Shown here: one piece after another, positions 1 to 11,590 of the stretch | Layout of the letters: every line of letters begins with the position of its first letter | Numbering within the stretch: the stretch's first letter is position 1 | NCBI GenBank assembly: GCA_000727475.1 | Contig: KL647299.1 | Span: 2,077,974-2,141,973 of the forward strand | Origin: Sarcocystis neurona | Lineage: Eukaryota > Apicomplexa > Conoidasida > Eucoccidiorida > Sarcocystidae | Length of the DNA: 64,000 nucleotides | Direction of reading: 5' to 3' | The notes under the pieces: model-generated | The model's database searches: none | What the model saw: the letters and a program-made list of their open reading frames with translations, nothing else | What the model was told of the DNA's origin: nothing | Program-made: the position numbers and the translations under genes

Positions 1-1100
1 CATATATGTATATGTAGATAGAGGTATCCACAGAGAGAGACACACACATATACATATATATATATATATATGGAGAGAGAGAGAGACAGATGTATATATA
101 TATGTATATATATGTATATGTAGAGAGAGAGAGGACAGAGAAATACACATATGGCGAGAGAATATCTATATCTATGTAAAGAGAAATATATATGTACAGA
201 GAGAGAGACGGCGAGAGCGAGCCAGAGCAGCGATGCTGCATGCGTGCACATTCAGATATACACAGAGAGACAGAGACACGTCTGTGTACACGTGCATGAG
301 AGACTCGTAGCTACCTGCACGAATTCCGCCGAATAATAGAAAGCGAATCCGCAAAAACGTTAGGGCGGGCGGTAACGCAGCAATACGCCGCTCTGAGCGC
401 ATCACACGCTATACGTACGTGCGTCTACTACGTATGTATGGACGTACACATATATATGTGCATGCATGTGCATACAAATGCATAGAGAAGACAGGAAAAA
501 AGCTACGTCGAAGAGGCAGACATAGTATCCGCCACGCACACATATACGCAGAGAGAATGACGTCTCTGTGTGTGTGTGTGTGTGTGGACGTGCGATCGCC
601 ATGCAGGTGGAGCCACACATATGTATACGTGGGAAGAAGAAGAAGCCGAAAGACAGACGCCCGAGACTTGTCTCCTCTCTTATATACAGAAATACATAAT
701 CAGGCATATATATACACATATGTACACAAACATCCGACAAGATACACACGTACATATATAGAGATATATATATACATTATATAGAGAGAGGAGGGACAAA
801 GCGCTGGAGCGAGACTGACGTCTTGTGGATAGAAACGTGCGTCGCCATACGTAGAGAGAGAAACAGACAGAGACACACTGCAAGTATCTATCTCTATCTC
901 TATATATATCTATCTACATTTGTATATGATCTATGCGTCTATTCATCCACATACGTATGCTGTAGTAGAAGCATGCAAGAAAGCGGGGGGATATTCGAAG
1001 AAAGAGAGACGAAGACATGTATCAGGCCAACGTGGTCACGTGTGCGCGTACACCAGAAGTTCATTTATCGACGAAAAAGCAGAAACTGACGTCTCACGTC
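1..1100. repeat. Degenerate purine-rich and TA/CA microsatellite tract
   Basis: Mixed short runs of GAGAGA, TATATA and ACACAC with TGTATATGTA blocks, densest at 1-170 and 680-950. The reading frames in it are His/Thr/Tyr or Cys/Val repeats and are not credible protein. It lies downstream of the last visible LMBR1-like exon, so it is probably intron of that gene. Confidence 0.7.
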
Positions 1101-1409
1101 CCTGCCCACCACCGAGATTTGCTGTTAGCAGCAGCAGGTGTATGTACACTCCACTGGGCACGCACTTCTACACAGAGAAAGACAGAGAGCCGCGTACAAA
1201 AAAGGGCGTGGGCCGCGACGGCAGCACCGCGGCAGTCCAAAAGCGACGAAGAGACGCGCGTCAGTCTGCACGGCAGCAACCGCGTCTCCTTCATCATATC
1301 CCCCTGCCTTCCCCCGGGACCCCACCAGGTGTAGACACACAGACACAGACACGGCCAGAGAGGAAGAAATGGGTCGCCGGGCCCAGCACACACTCGCGCG
1401 AAGCACCCA

Positions 1410-1640
1410 GGCAGGGAGACGGAGACAGGGAGACGGGAAGGCGGGAAGACAGGGAGACAGGGAGACGGGAAGACGGAGAGGAGGGAGACGGGAAGACGGA
1501 GAGGGGGGAGACAGGCAGACAGGGACAGGGAGACGGGAAGGCGGGAAGACAGGGAGACGGGAAGACGGAGAGGGGGAGACGGGGAGACAGAGACAGGGAG
1601 GCAGGCAGATAGACACAGACGGACAGCGAGGGAGACAGCG
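1410..1640. repeat. Polypurine minisatellite-like tract
   Basis: About 230 bp almost entirely A/G on the plus strand, built of variants of GGGAGACGGGAAGACGGA and GGGAAGGCGGGAAGACAGG. Units drift in length and order, so this is a degenerate array rather than an exact tandem repeat. It is complementary in sense to the polypyrimidine tract at 2880-3432. Confidence 0.8.
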
Positions 1641-1828
1641 AGACACACACAGACGTGAGGATGAATAGGCGTGTTTCTGCGTCTCGCAAGGCGGGTCGGC
1701 AGCTGTCCGCTGCATCCCTCTGTTCAAAGGAAGAGCGCGTTCCTGGTCTCCATCAGCGGGGAAGACTCGCTTGCAGACGCAAGCAGCTGGGTGTGCGAGG
1801 CAGAGACAGAGGGAGAGGAGGGTCTCAC

Positions 1829-4800
1829 GTGCAGCATGCCGTCCAGGAAGCCGAGGGCAGGCTGCTGGGTCATGGAGACGCCGAAGAGCTGGGAGACGAG
1901 GCAGCTGATGACGATGTGCACGACCCAAAGCAGAGACAGGACGAGCGCGACGCACCCGCCGCAGAGCTTCGCATATGAAAAGAAGGGGTCCTCCCCGTGG
2001 TCCCGGACTGAGACGACTAGACACGTGTACTCATTTTCGAGGTCAAAGACGGCCTTCTTGTATCTGTTTTTGTCTGTGAAAAGTTGTCTGCGTCGTCGCA
2101 GCTGCTTCCAGCCTCCTGTCTCCTGCAGAGCCCTCTCCTCGCTCCTCAGCGCCTCACCGATAAACCGCAGCTTCCGCGCTTTCTCGCCAATCTGCTGTCG
2201 CGTCTCCCTGCGCAGAAACACAGCAGCTCCTGCCCCGCGACCGCCTCAACAGATACGAACAAAAAGCGATACCTCTATGTACATGTGTGTGGATACGTGT
2301 GTGTGCGTCTGTTCCTACTGTAGTTGCCAATATATGTATATGCATGTGAGTATACATACGCGCACGTCGATAGATACGTATATGTGGTTGTAATGTGGAC
2401 ACGTGTACATATGTGTATGTGCGCGCATACCTACATTTTCATAAGCATATATGCATATATATACAAGTGCAGACGTAGAAATTCGTGCGCTTGTATATAT
2501 ATGTGCGTACCTATGTACAGGAGTATGTATGTGTACATGTCTGTGCATGTACATCGGTCTACGTATATCCATATGTGTACACACATGCGCATATGGATCT
2601 GTATATATCTATCTACAAATATATAGTCACACGGGTGTCAGCGTGTGCAAGGGGCATGTGTATGTCCATACCTATCTGTATACTTGCGCACGCATATATA
2701 CGTATATGTGTGTATACGCATATGCGTGGATGGATGCCAGTAGACGTCTCTATGCACGAAGAAGTATATACGTACACGTCTGTACAGTCTCACAAGTGGC
2801 ACAGAAGCAGGTCTGTGTCTGTCCGCAGGTCTGTGTCTGTCCGCAGGTCTGTGTCTGTCCGCAGGTCTGTGTCTGTCCGTCTATGTGTCTGTCTGTCTCT
2901 CTTCCTTTCTCTGTCTCCCTCTCTCTATTTCCCTCTCCCTCTCTCTCTCTGTCTCCGTCTCCCTCTCCATCTCTGTCTCCGTCTCCCTCCCTGTCTCCCT
3001 TTCCCGCTCGCTGTCTCTGTCTCCCTCTCTGTCTCCCTTTCTCTCCCTGTGTCTCCCTCTCTGTGTCTGTCTCCCTTTCCCCCTCGCCGTCTCCCTTTCT
3101 CTCCCTGTCTCCGTCTCTCTTCCTCTCTCTGTTTCATTTTCTGTCTCTCTTTCCCTCGCTCTCTCTCTCCCGCCGTCTCCCTTCCTCCCGCTGTGTCTCC
3201 CCTTCTCTCGCTGTCTCCCTCTCCCTCTCTGTCCCCCTTCCTCTCTCCGTCTCCCTCTCTGTCTCCCTTCCTCCCTCTGTGTCTCTGTCTCCCTCTCTGT
3301 CTCCCTTTCTCTCTCTGTCTCCCTCTCTGTCTCTGTCTCCGTTTGTCTGCCTTTCGTTCTGTCTGTCTCTCTTCCTCTCTCTTTCTGCCTTTCTGTCGGT
3401 TTGTCTTCCTCTCTCTGTCTGTCCTTCTCTGCACGGCACTAAGGAAAGTACAAAAATCCGTACAGGTCCATCTAAGGGGGCCCCGCATGAATATATACGT
3501 ACACACATATAGATACGTGTACACACATGTGTATGTATACACACATATATTTATATGCATATATTTGCACACATATACGCATATGTATGTATACACACAT
3601 ATACGCATGCACACACATACATATATACATACATGTGCATACACATACATATGCATACACATATATATGCATACACACATATATAAGCATACACATATAT
3701 ATATATGTATACGCATATACACGTATACATACACATGTATAAGCAGATATACGTGTATAGACCTTCCCAGAAACTTGGGTCTGGACGCATGCTGCATGGA
3801 ACAGGTCGACGCAACGTGTGCTGCATACGAGAGACGCAGAAAACATTTATTAAAACCCCTGCAGCAGTTGTCTGTGCGGAGCTGAGGACGTGCTGCAGAG
3901 GAATAGGCGTCGATGACGACGCAGGTGGGACGCTGCTGCAGGGCCAGAGATGCAGAGGTGCAGGTGCGTCTACGTGCTGGCAAGAACTGCAGTGTGGTGT
4001 ACGTACACTCCAAAAGACACGCAAGAGTGCAGCTCTGCATGAACTTTCTCGCCACGAGGACGACAGTCACACATCTGTTCCTCGGCAGAAGAAATACCAG
4101 CAGAACCGCCGTCTTTTTGAAGGAAGAAATGTGTGTGCATGCAAACACGTATGCGCTGCTTCTTCCTGCGCATGCGCGTCAAGAATAGACAGTGAGAGAC
4201 GGAGGGCAGGACAGGGAGACCCAGCAGCCACGTGTATCGCTACGCTGCTGTGAGTTTTGCCTCTACTGGCTGCCAGCAAGCTACTAGAATCGGCATGCGC
4301 CATCCACATGCACGCGGACGTCGCGGTAGGAGCTGCAGACACCGCCACCCACATACAAAACGCATGCACACATATGTAGGTGTATATGTGTGGAAAGCAG
4401 ATGTAGACGCGGGCCTACACGTCTGCGACGCAGACGAACGCGAGGCAGGTTGCTGCGGACCTGTGCGGACGCGTATGTATGTGTTCCACACATGTAGACA
4501 TATATATATATATATATACAAACATGTATACGTGCATACATTTACATACATACATGCATTTACATGCATACATTTACATACATACATACATACATACACA
4601 CATACACACATACATACATACATATACACACGTACGTACGTACATGTATACACACAGACATACAGAGGCGGGTGCGTATAGAGGAAGACACACATATATA
4701 TAATTTCTAATTTGTACAAATATACATGCACACACACACACACACATGCACAAGGCGCTGAAGAGACGTGTACGGGTCCAGAAAGGTACGCGTGAATACG

Positions 4801-7800
4801 GGTCCGTGCACCGATCGACAAGGCGTTGTACGTAGCAAATACTCAAATACATACACACCTATACACACGATACATATACATATTTGTGCAATAAATAGAT
4901 CTACAGAGAGGGGGGAGAACTTTTTTATTTATAGACTATTGATGTACGTACGTGCTGACACACATGCATACGTATAGACACCCGCATAGAGACATGTCGC
5001 CTTGCGCATGCAAAACAGACGTGTGTAGTCCAGACATCGTGTACATGGATAGATAAAGGACACGTCTACACGTATATGTGTATATACGTCTATATATGTA
5101 TGTGTGTATCTCTAGGTATACCCACATATATACGTATACACACCTCTACGTGTATATATATATATACGTGTGCGACTACATATATACACATCCACACATA
5201 CGTACATCTACATATGTATATATATCTGTATGCGGGTACGTCTAGGTATATTCACATACATACTTATCCACATCCACATATATGTATATGTGCCTACGGC
5301 TACATGCATCCACATACATACCTACCCACATCTACATATATGTATGTAGATACTTACGTATGTATATACATATATATGTAGACACGCGTACGCAGAAGAC
5401 GGAGACGGGCACAACACGGGCTTGCACATACTTATCCTTACTGCGCGTCTCACACGTATATGTGGAGAAGAGGAAAGCGAGAACGGAACGGTCCCTCTTG
5501 AGCAGAGGCAGCGAACAGCGTCACGCACACGCCAATAGATACACACACACGTAGGTGGGTGCTACACAGAGATATAACAGCCGCATGCAAGTGAAGAGAG
5601 GAGCAGCAGCAGCACCTGAGGACGGCTGAAGAGAGGGGACGCGGACGTCTGCGGAACGCGGCGATGGCGTCGAGAGGCAGCGATGCGAGTCCGATGCCGC
5701 CGAAGACGGAGAAGCAGAACCAGCCAGCAAAACTCATCGCAGCAAGTAGGTAGACGCTTATATCAACTGTCAGCTCAAGTTTCTCCGTCGGCCCCTGAGT
5801 CCCGGGGGACGCGGCCAACGACGCGCACAAGTCGCTGAACGGCTTCGACAGATCTGGGGCACCCCCCACCACATGCGCGCAGCAGCAGCAACAGCAGAAG
5901 AAGCAGCACCACCACCGCGTGTCGCCGCACAGCAGCAGCAGCGACAACATCGGCGCAGCAGCAGCAGCGGCACACAGCAGCGACACCACACAGGCGCTAG
6001 TGGCAGCACCAGCGACCGCAGCTGGCGCAGCAAGGACCGCAGCAGCAGCAACAGAAGCAGCAGCAGAGTGCACGACGCAACGTTACGGCAGCAGGGACAC
6101 CAGAGGCAGCAGCAACACGAGTCGGAGCAACTGCCGCATTATCAGCGATGAATTGCGGGGGCGGGCAGATGGAGGAGCAGCAACGGCGACAACAACGCAG
6201 GGGACGGGTGGATGCAGACAGACAGCAGCAGCAGAAGCGGCGACAGCAGCAGCAGGAGCGACGACAGCAGCAGCAGCGCAGGAAGAGGAGAAGAAGGAGG
6301 ACCTCACAACGAGAGAGCAACTGCAGGAACAGAAGAAGACTTCGCCGCCTCCTCCTCCTTCTCTGCAGCAGCAGCATGAGCGTTAGCACCTCCAGCAGGG
6401 AGGGCCGCAGAGAGAAGCAGCAACAGCAGCAACCGCAGTTCACGTGTGGAGAGGAGCCAAACGGGAAAAGACGGTGGCAGCAAGTAGGAAGTACACAAGA
6501 ACGCCAGGGGAAAAGACAAAAAGAGAGCAGCAGAACCAACGCACTCAGAGGACCCCCGAAGTCGCAGATGCAGCAGCGGAGACACAAAAAGAAAGAACAG
6601 CAAAATCTGCTGCACAAGAGAACAAGAACGCATCCGCAGAGCAGCGGCAATGAATGTTTGTGTACCTGTTGGTGTGTGTGCGTATGTATGTGTGCGTATG
6701 TGTGTATATATGTGTGTGTATGTGTGTATACATGTGTGTGTATGTATGTGTCTGTATGTGTGTGTGTATACATGTGTAGATACGTGTGTATATATGTGTG
6801 CATGTGTGTGTGTATGTATGTGTGTGTGTGTGCGTATATGTGTGTGTGTGTGCGCATGTATGTGTGTGTGTGTGTGTAAGTATACATATATATATATATA
6901 CATACATACATATACATGTGTATGTATATATGCATATATATATATATATAAATGTTCACGCGGAGAGAAATAAAGAAAAGGTTGCTATACACGCCAGTGC
7001 GTCATCGGTAGGGATCGAGAGGGAGACCGGCGTGTTGTGTGAATCTCTCTGTCTCTGTCTCGGTGTCTATTTTCGAGAATGTGTGATACCCTTTCTGGCC
7101 CACTGCGCACAGAGGGCAGCGTCAACTTTCAAAGAGGCTGTCCTGCAAAGGAAGTAGAGAATGAGGACAATGAGCAGGGCACTTCCCACAGCAAGAAGCG
7201 TCTGTGTGAGGGCATTTCTCCACGGGCTGCGCGGCTGCTGCTTTGGCGCAGCTCCTGCTGTTTCTGCTGCTGCCGGCGGCCGGGGGAGGACCGCACTCGG
7301 GTCCGCTTCGTAGTAGAACGTGGCGAACGGGACAGCGAAGAGAAGATAAAAGGCGGCAAACCAGGCCAGCACTGCCCAGTAGAGCTTCAAGTCTAGACCT
7401 GGGAGGTGCCTCCGTCCGTCCCCGACAACATGCAGGAGCAGCAGCAGCAGCGCAGCAGACGGTACGCACGCCAGAAAAATAAGCGCGGCAACAGCAGCCG
7501 CAACATACACACACAGACACTCTGGCGACAGCAACAGGAACACCGGCAGAAGGACAGCAGCGACAACAGCAGAAAGGAAGAAGCAGCAGCAGCAGTGACA
7601 CCAGCGGCAACAGCAACGAGTCAGCAGCACCAGCAACGGTCGCAACGGCAACAGGAGTCACACCGACGGCAGCAGGAACAGCAGCAACAGCAAGCGGGCG
7701 GCAGCAGCACGAGCAACAGCAGCCGCAGAAGCAAGCACACCAGCAGCAAAACGAGCGAGTCACAGGGACAAGGCGTGCAGACGCACAGCGGTGAATTAGT

Positions 7801-9850
7801 TGTTAAGAGGGCAAGAAACCCGTTTCTATCTCCCACACACAGAGGCACACAAAACAAAAGATAGATATAGCCAGGAGCACTACGGAGAAGAAGACACGAA
7901 GCGAAGGAAACGGTGCGGCTGAAGCAAAAGAAAAGGACGGAAGATACGGTGGAGGACAACGTGGCAACGTCAGAGAAAAGAGAAAGTGAGCAAAGAAGAA
8001 GAAGGAAAAGAAAGAAGACAGATGCAACTTCTACTGTTCTGCTGATGAAGTCAGTGTGTCCTACAGGTGGTTGGTATTGCGGGGGAAACCACAGGAAAGA
8101 CCGGAGACATATCAAATATGTATACGTCAGTATGAGAGTATATGTATATACATTTGTACACGAGAGACAGAGATACATATATATGTATATATGTATATAT
8201 ACGTATACGTGCGTGTATGTATTTACATATGTATGCGTCTATACGTGATTCCATCCATACATATTTGTGTGTGCATATAGAGAGGTAGTAGATATATTCA
8301 TACAGGTGCACAGACGTACTTACATACGTATACGTACGTACGTATGTGAGTACACGTACACATATTTGTGTGTATATAAAGAGAGATACGTATATATATG
8401 CATATGTGCGTATATGTGCTTACATATGTATGCGTGTATGTGTCAGTACACGTATGCATATTTGTGTATACATATATACATATGTACACACACATACGTA
8501 TATGTATCTACACGTGTGTCTGTGTGTGAGTTTGAATACACGTGCATCTATCCATACATGCATGTGCAAACGTATATATGTATATACGCATGCATCTCTG
8601 TGTACACATGTGTATATATATATATGTGTGTGCGCAGGAGAGACGTGGGCGCTGCAGCGTGGTCGGGACGGAACGCCTCGAGAAGGGGAATGTGGAGAGT
8701 TCACAAAGAGACACGCCACGCTCTCCGGCGGGAAGAAAATGTAGGAAATCTGCAGGAGAGCGGAAGTACGAAAGCAGAGGGAGAGCGACGCGCGCGCGCG
8801 CGCCGGCCTACAAGAAAATGCAGGGCCGACAGAAGAGAGGCACGCACACAAGAAGGGTGCGGGCGGGACGTTTGTTGGGTTGACGCGTCGGAGAATCGAG
8901 AAGGCAGCGAAGAAGAGAAGAAGGACGAGGAAGGGGAGGACGGCGTCGCAGAATCGGTCAAACAGCAAAGCAGGCAGCTGGAGAAGAACGGGGGAAAAAA
9001 CGTGGGAGACATGCGCGCAGGGGTGTGTTGTCCACACTTCCACGAGCATGCGGCATACGCACCTGCACAGCGTGCATCTGTGCAGCAGCACACTCCCTAT
9101 ACGTAAGCGAAGAACCTCTTCACACACATGTAAATACATCGATTATACGGTGTGTCCTTCTCCAGATATACTCGTGCGTGTGTGGATGTGTATACGGAGA
9201 CAATAATGTATGTGCGCGTATGTTGCCACTTGTGGCTACGTCGTTAGCTGCAGCGGCCCGCGGCTCACGGGACCGTCCACACACATCGCGCGCACTCCCA
9301 ACATCCACCGGCGAGGACCTCGAAAGACAGAGACGGAGACGGAGACGGAGACACAGGCAGAGTGTGCGTATGTGTTTGTGTCTGCGTGCGTCAGGACTGG
9401 CTTCTTGCTCCAGAGGACGCACAGCTATATGTATATACGTATAGACATATTAGTCCCATGTAGCCAGAACACACACATACGTGTATATATGCACATAGGC
9501 GGGACAGTGTGTGCCGTATAGAGAGTCTCGGGTTAGAGTGGGGGAGGAGCGGCGCGCGGGCAGGTGGAGGTGGGGTCGGGGTGTGCGCGGATACTCGTAC
9601 CCGCTGTTTTGCCCTGGCGAACATCTTCGCGAGGAAGGAGAGGAGCGCTGTTGTTGTAAACGTCGAGAGGCAGGGCGAGGATGAGCAGCCAGGCCAGCTG
9701 CAGGCCGCCGAGAACCGTCACTTTGCAGACGATCTCGGGAGCAGCAAAGCTGCTGTCGTCGACATGCTCGTAATACAGCAGCAGCTTCAGGCTGCTCAGG
9801 AAGGTCAGCAGCAGGTAGCAAAGTGTGAACACCAGAATTACCCAGTCCAT
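1829..9850 (-). CDS. LMBR1-like (LIMR family) multi-pass membrane protein, 3' end outside window
   Basis: Four coding exons are seen: 9601-9850, 7090-7398, 5616-5853 and 1829-2207. All introns are GT-AG and phases match exactly (1, 1, 2), giving 392 codons. The start is the ATG at 9850 (MDWVILVF), which opens directly into a membrane segment. Hydrophobic segments lie near residues 3-27, 45-66, 86-110, 145-168, 205-232 and 346-375. LMBR1/LMBRD hallmarks are in order: LALPLDVYN after TM2, AVPFATFYYE ending TM3, GLASLPLDAI after TM5, then a charged helical stretch (residues 266-325, RFIGEALRSEERALQ) before TM6. The last visible exon ends at CTGCAC/GTGAGA in phase 0. The remaining C-terminal membrane helices of the family are not present, so further exons must lie left of position 1829. 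Family members are lipocalin-receptor-like or lysosomal/plasma-membrane proteins (human LMBRD1 acts in cobalamin export from lysosomes); the substrate here is unknown. Family call is confident; exon joins are inferred. Confidence 0.85.
2807..2878. repeat. 18-bp tandem repeat, four exact copies
   Basis: The unit GCAGGTCTGTGTCTGTCC occurs four times head to tail (2807, 2825, 2843, 2861) with no mismatch and runs directly into the CT-rich tract at 2880. It lies in intron 3 of the LMBR1-like gene. Perfect copies suggest recent expansion. Confidence 0.95.
2880..3432. repeat. Long polypyrimidine tract (CTCCCTCTCTGTCTCC-like)
   Basis: Roughly 550 bp of nearly pure C/T with interspersed G (CTGTCTCCC, CCCTCTCTGTCTC), within intron 3 of the LMBR1-like gene. 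In the transcribed (minus) sense it is a GA-rich purine tract. The long frames through it are Leu/Ser/Pro or Arg/Glu/Gly repeats caused by composition alone. Confidence 0.9.
3490..3765. repeat. Alternating purine-pyrimidine microsatellite (ATACACACATATATGC)
   Basis: About 270 bp of near-perfect purine/pyrimidine alternation made of ATACACAC, ATATATGC and GTATAC blocks, in intron 3 of the LMBR1-like gene. Such tracts can adopt left-handed DNA. Confidence 0.75.
4490..5400. repeat. CATA/ACAC/TATG microsatellite region in intron 3
   Basis: Successive blocks of (CATA)n at 4540-4625, (CA)n at 4730-4750, and TATG/ACGT-rich alternating sequence to about 5390. No plausible coding frame. It occupies the part of intron 3 nearest exon 3 of the LMBR1-like gene. 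Confidence 0.75.
5870..6460. repeat. CAG-rich tract (CTG in the transcript) upstream of LMBR1-like exon 3
   Basis: Interrupted CAG/GCA triplet runs on the plus strand, for example 5879-5895, 5930-5945, 6040-6065 and 6220-6270. They begin within 20 bp of the acceptor of exon 3 (exon right edge 5853). In the minus-strand transcript these are CUG repeats inside intron 2. Confidence 0.85.
6660..6955. repeat. TG/TATG microsatellite in intron 2
   Basis: About 300 bp of GTGTGTATGTATGTGTG-type sequence ending in a (TA)n run near 6885-6950. Noncoding; within intron 2 of the LMBR1-like gene. Confidence 0.85.
7430..7750. repeat. CAG-rich tract upstream of LMBR1-like exon 2
   Basis: Interrupted CAG/ACAGCAG/GCAACAG runs on the plus strand, starting about 30 bp before the acceptor of exon 2 (exon right edge 7398). 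They read as CUG in the transcript. Same placement relative to the exon as the tract at 5870-6460. Confidence 0.85.
8100..8640. repeat. Alternating TATG/TACG/CACA tract in intron 1
   Basis: About 540 bp of ATATGTATATACGTATACGTGCGTGTATG-like alternating sequence. No credible coding frame. Lies within intron 1 of the LMBR1-like gene. Confidence 0.8.
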
Positions 9851-9854
9851 CTTG

Positions 9855-10470
9855 CAGCGGCTGCCGAAACAGCAGCAGCAGCACCACCCCCACCGCCACC
9901 GCACACACGCGCGCGCTATACCAGCAGCAGCAGCAGGGTTCCCCCGCACCGCGCTGCCAGCTCCCTACGGACGCGGGCGCGCGCAGCGGCAGGCAGCACG
10001 CAGCAGCAGCAATCGAGCCGCTCACTCACGCAGAAGTGAGTGAGCAGCAGCAGTAGCAGCACCCAGGAAACACCGTGGGCAGGAGAAGTCAAGACAGACG
10101 CAGCAACAGCAGCCGAAACGGCCACGGCAGCAGCGGCAGCCGCCGCCACAGAAGGTGCTCGGAGATGCAGGACGAGGAGACACGGAGACGCGACGCCGCC
10201 AGTCAGAAGCAGCAGGAGGTCCGTAGCACCGCCGAGAAGAAAAAAGCAGCAGCAGCAGCCTCCACCGGCCCCGCGCGTGGATCCAGAGCAGCTTCAGCAA
10301 GACCAGCTACCAAAGAGAAGAAGCAAACGCCGCGGGGCTTCTGTGAAGGGCACATGCAGCAGCAAGAGTTTTGTGAGAGACGCAGCAGACGGAGGTCCCC
10401 AGAAGACGCGGCGGCGATCACCTCCTGCTGCCGTCTTCACAAGTGAAACACCGCGGCGAGCGAGAATGAG
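9855..10470. repeat. CAG-rich 5' flank of the LMBR1-like gene
   Basis: Interrupted CAG/GCAGCC triplets, including 9869-9885, 9921-9936, 10005-10015, 10044-10062 and 10246-10262, immediately upstream (minus sense) of the start codon at 9850. It is presumably 5' UTR and/or promoter of that gene. Reading frames are Gln/Ser/Ala or Leu/Cys repeats, so I do not call a protein. Confidence 0.7.
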
Positions 10471-11080
10471 GGGGAGAAGCAAGGAGATAGAGCGAGAGAG
10501 AAGAAGAAGCGAAACAAAAGAACCAGAGAGAGAAGACAAGAAGAAAACGAACAGTCAAAAAAACAGGTACAGACTAGCAGTGTGTAGAACTGTTGGTGTA
10601 GAGCAGAGTTGCTGCGGTTCCTCTCTCGCGTGCATCCAGAGTTCGTTGTGGCGTCCTGAGGCATGAGGAGGCAGGACTGGAGTGTACGTACACCTGGAAC
10701 GGAGTGTACGTACACCTGGAGCGGACTGGACACATGTTCATGAGCCACTGGAGAAAGTCGACAGCAGCCAGAAACGCGGAATAGCGACCGAAGTAGACAA
10801 CGAGCGGGTCTCTGCAAGAAGCCGAGACAACTCGCAAAAAACGGCGACCACCAAATTGTGCGCACTCGCGTGGAGATTTACGCGCACTTCCACAGAAGAC
10901 GGAAATCGGGCGAGGCGCGAGGGACACCGAGACACACAGAGACAGAGAGACCGGAAAAGTCGAAGGATATCGAAGCAGTCCGAGACCGAAGAAAAGAGAC
11001 ACACCGAGACAGAGGGAGACGGAGACGCAGAGGCCTCTGCCTGCTGCGGGCTCCCGTCAATGGTACATCCCCAGGTCAGA
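10471..11080. other. Purine-rich and mixed noncoding DNA with a paired palindrome
   Basis: GA-rich stretches at 10465-10560 and 10900-11035 flank a 22-bp direct repeat carrying a palindrome (10679-10722). No recognisable gene was seen. Confidence 0.5.
10679..10722. repeat. 22-bp direct repeat containing the palindrome GTGTACGTACAC
   Basis: Two adjacent copies of GGAGTGTACGTACACCTGGA followed by AC or GC, starting at 10679 and 10701. The 12-bp core is a perfect palindrome. Similar cores occur at 3997-4008 and 11737-11748, with a one-base variant at 1138-1149. Confidence 0.9.
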
Positions 11081-11590
11081 CGTATTCATATGTATGCGTT
11101 TATTTACTTACATACGCGCATTGATACGCACACAGGAAAGACGACAGATAAAGAAACGGCTACATACACACAGATAAGTATATGTGCACATACCAGTACA
11201 TACCGATACATGTGCAGGCACACACATACATATACATACACGTATGACGTGTATTTGCATGTGTACGTCTACATATGTGATGTCACACACATATAGAGAG
11301 AGAGAGAAACAGACACCATTTTAGGTCTACGTGCACGCACCACGATACATACGGATACATATATACATACATATATATACAAATTTATATCCGCAGATTA
11401 CACACGTCGCATGTATATATATGTGTATGCATATTGATACACAGAAGGAGAGACAGAGGGAGAGAAGCGGATACGCTGAGGCACCCGAATGTACGTGAGC
11501 ACATCCCAGTATACACGTGAATATATATATATATAGGTGTGCTTAAATTGAGGTAGCGAGCGACGTATAACATTTATATATATATGCACA
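11080..11590. repeat. ACATACGTATACACAC-type microsatellite region
   Basis: Alternating TA/CA/CG tract with short GAGAGA and TATATA runs (for example 11295-11310 and 11520-11535). Nothing coding recognised. Confidence 0.7.

Noticed and set aside
1094..2024. Long minus- and plus-strand frames rich in CLPVS/RLPVS or GRREDGE
   Set aside because: They are produced by the polypurine tract at 1410-1640. Only the part overlapping 1829-2207 in the LMBR1 frame is credible.
2807..2878. CRISPR-like array
   Set aside because: The repeats are contiguous with no spacers and the genome is eukaryotic.
2451..4148. Frames of 350-466 codons on both strands (LSPSLSPF, RGRQREKGRQ)
   Set aside because: Pure consequence of the CT-rich and TATG tracts; no complexity, and intronic to the LMBR1-like gene.
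5919..7864. Gln/Ser/Ala-rich plus-strand frames across CAG tracts
   Set aside because: Coccidian proteins can carry such runs, but these overlap intact LMBR1-like exons on the other strand, shift frame repeatedly and end in microsatellite.
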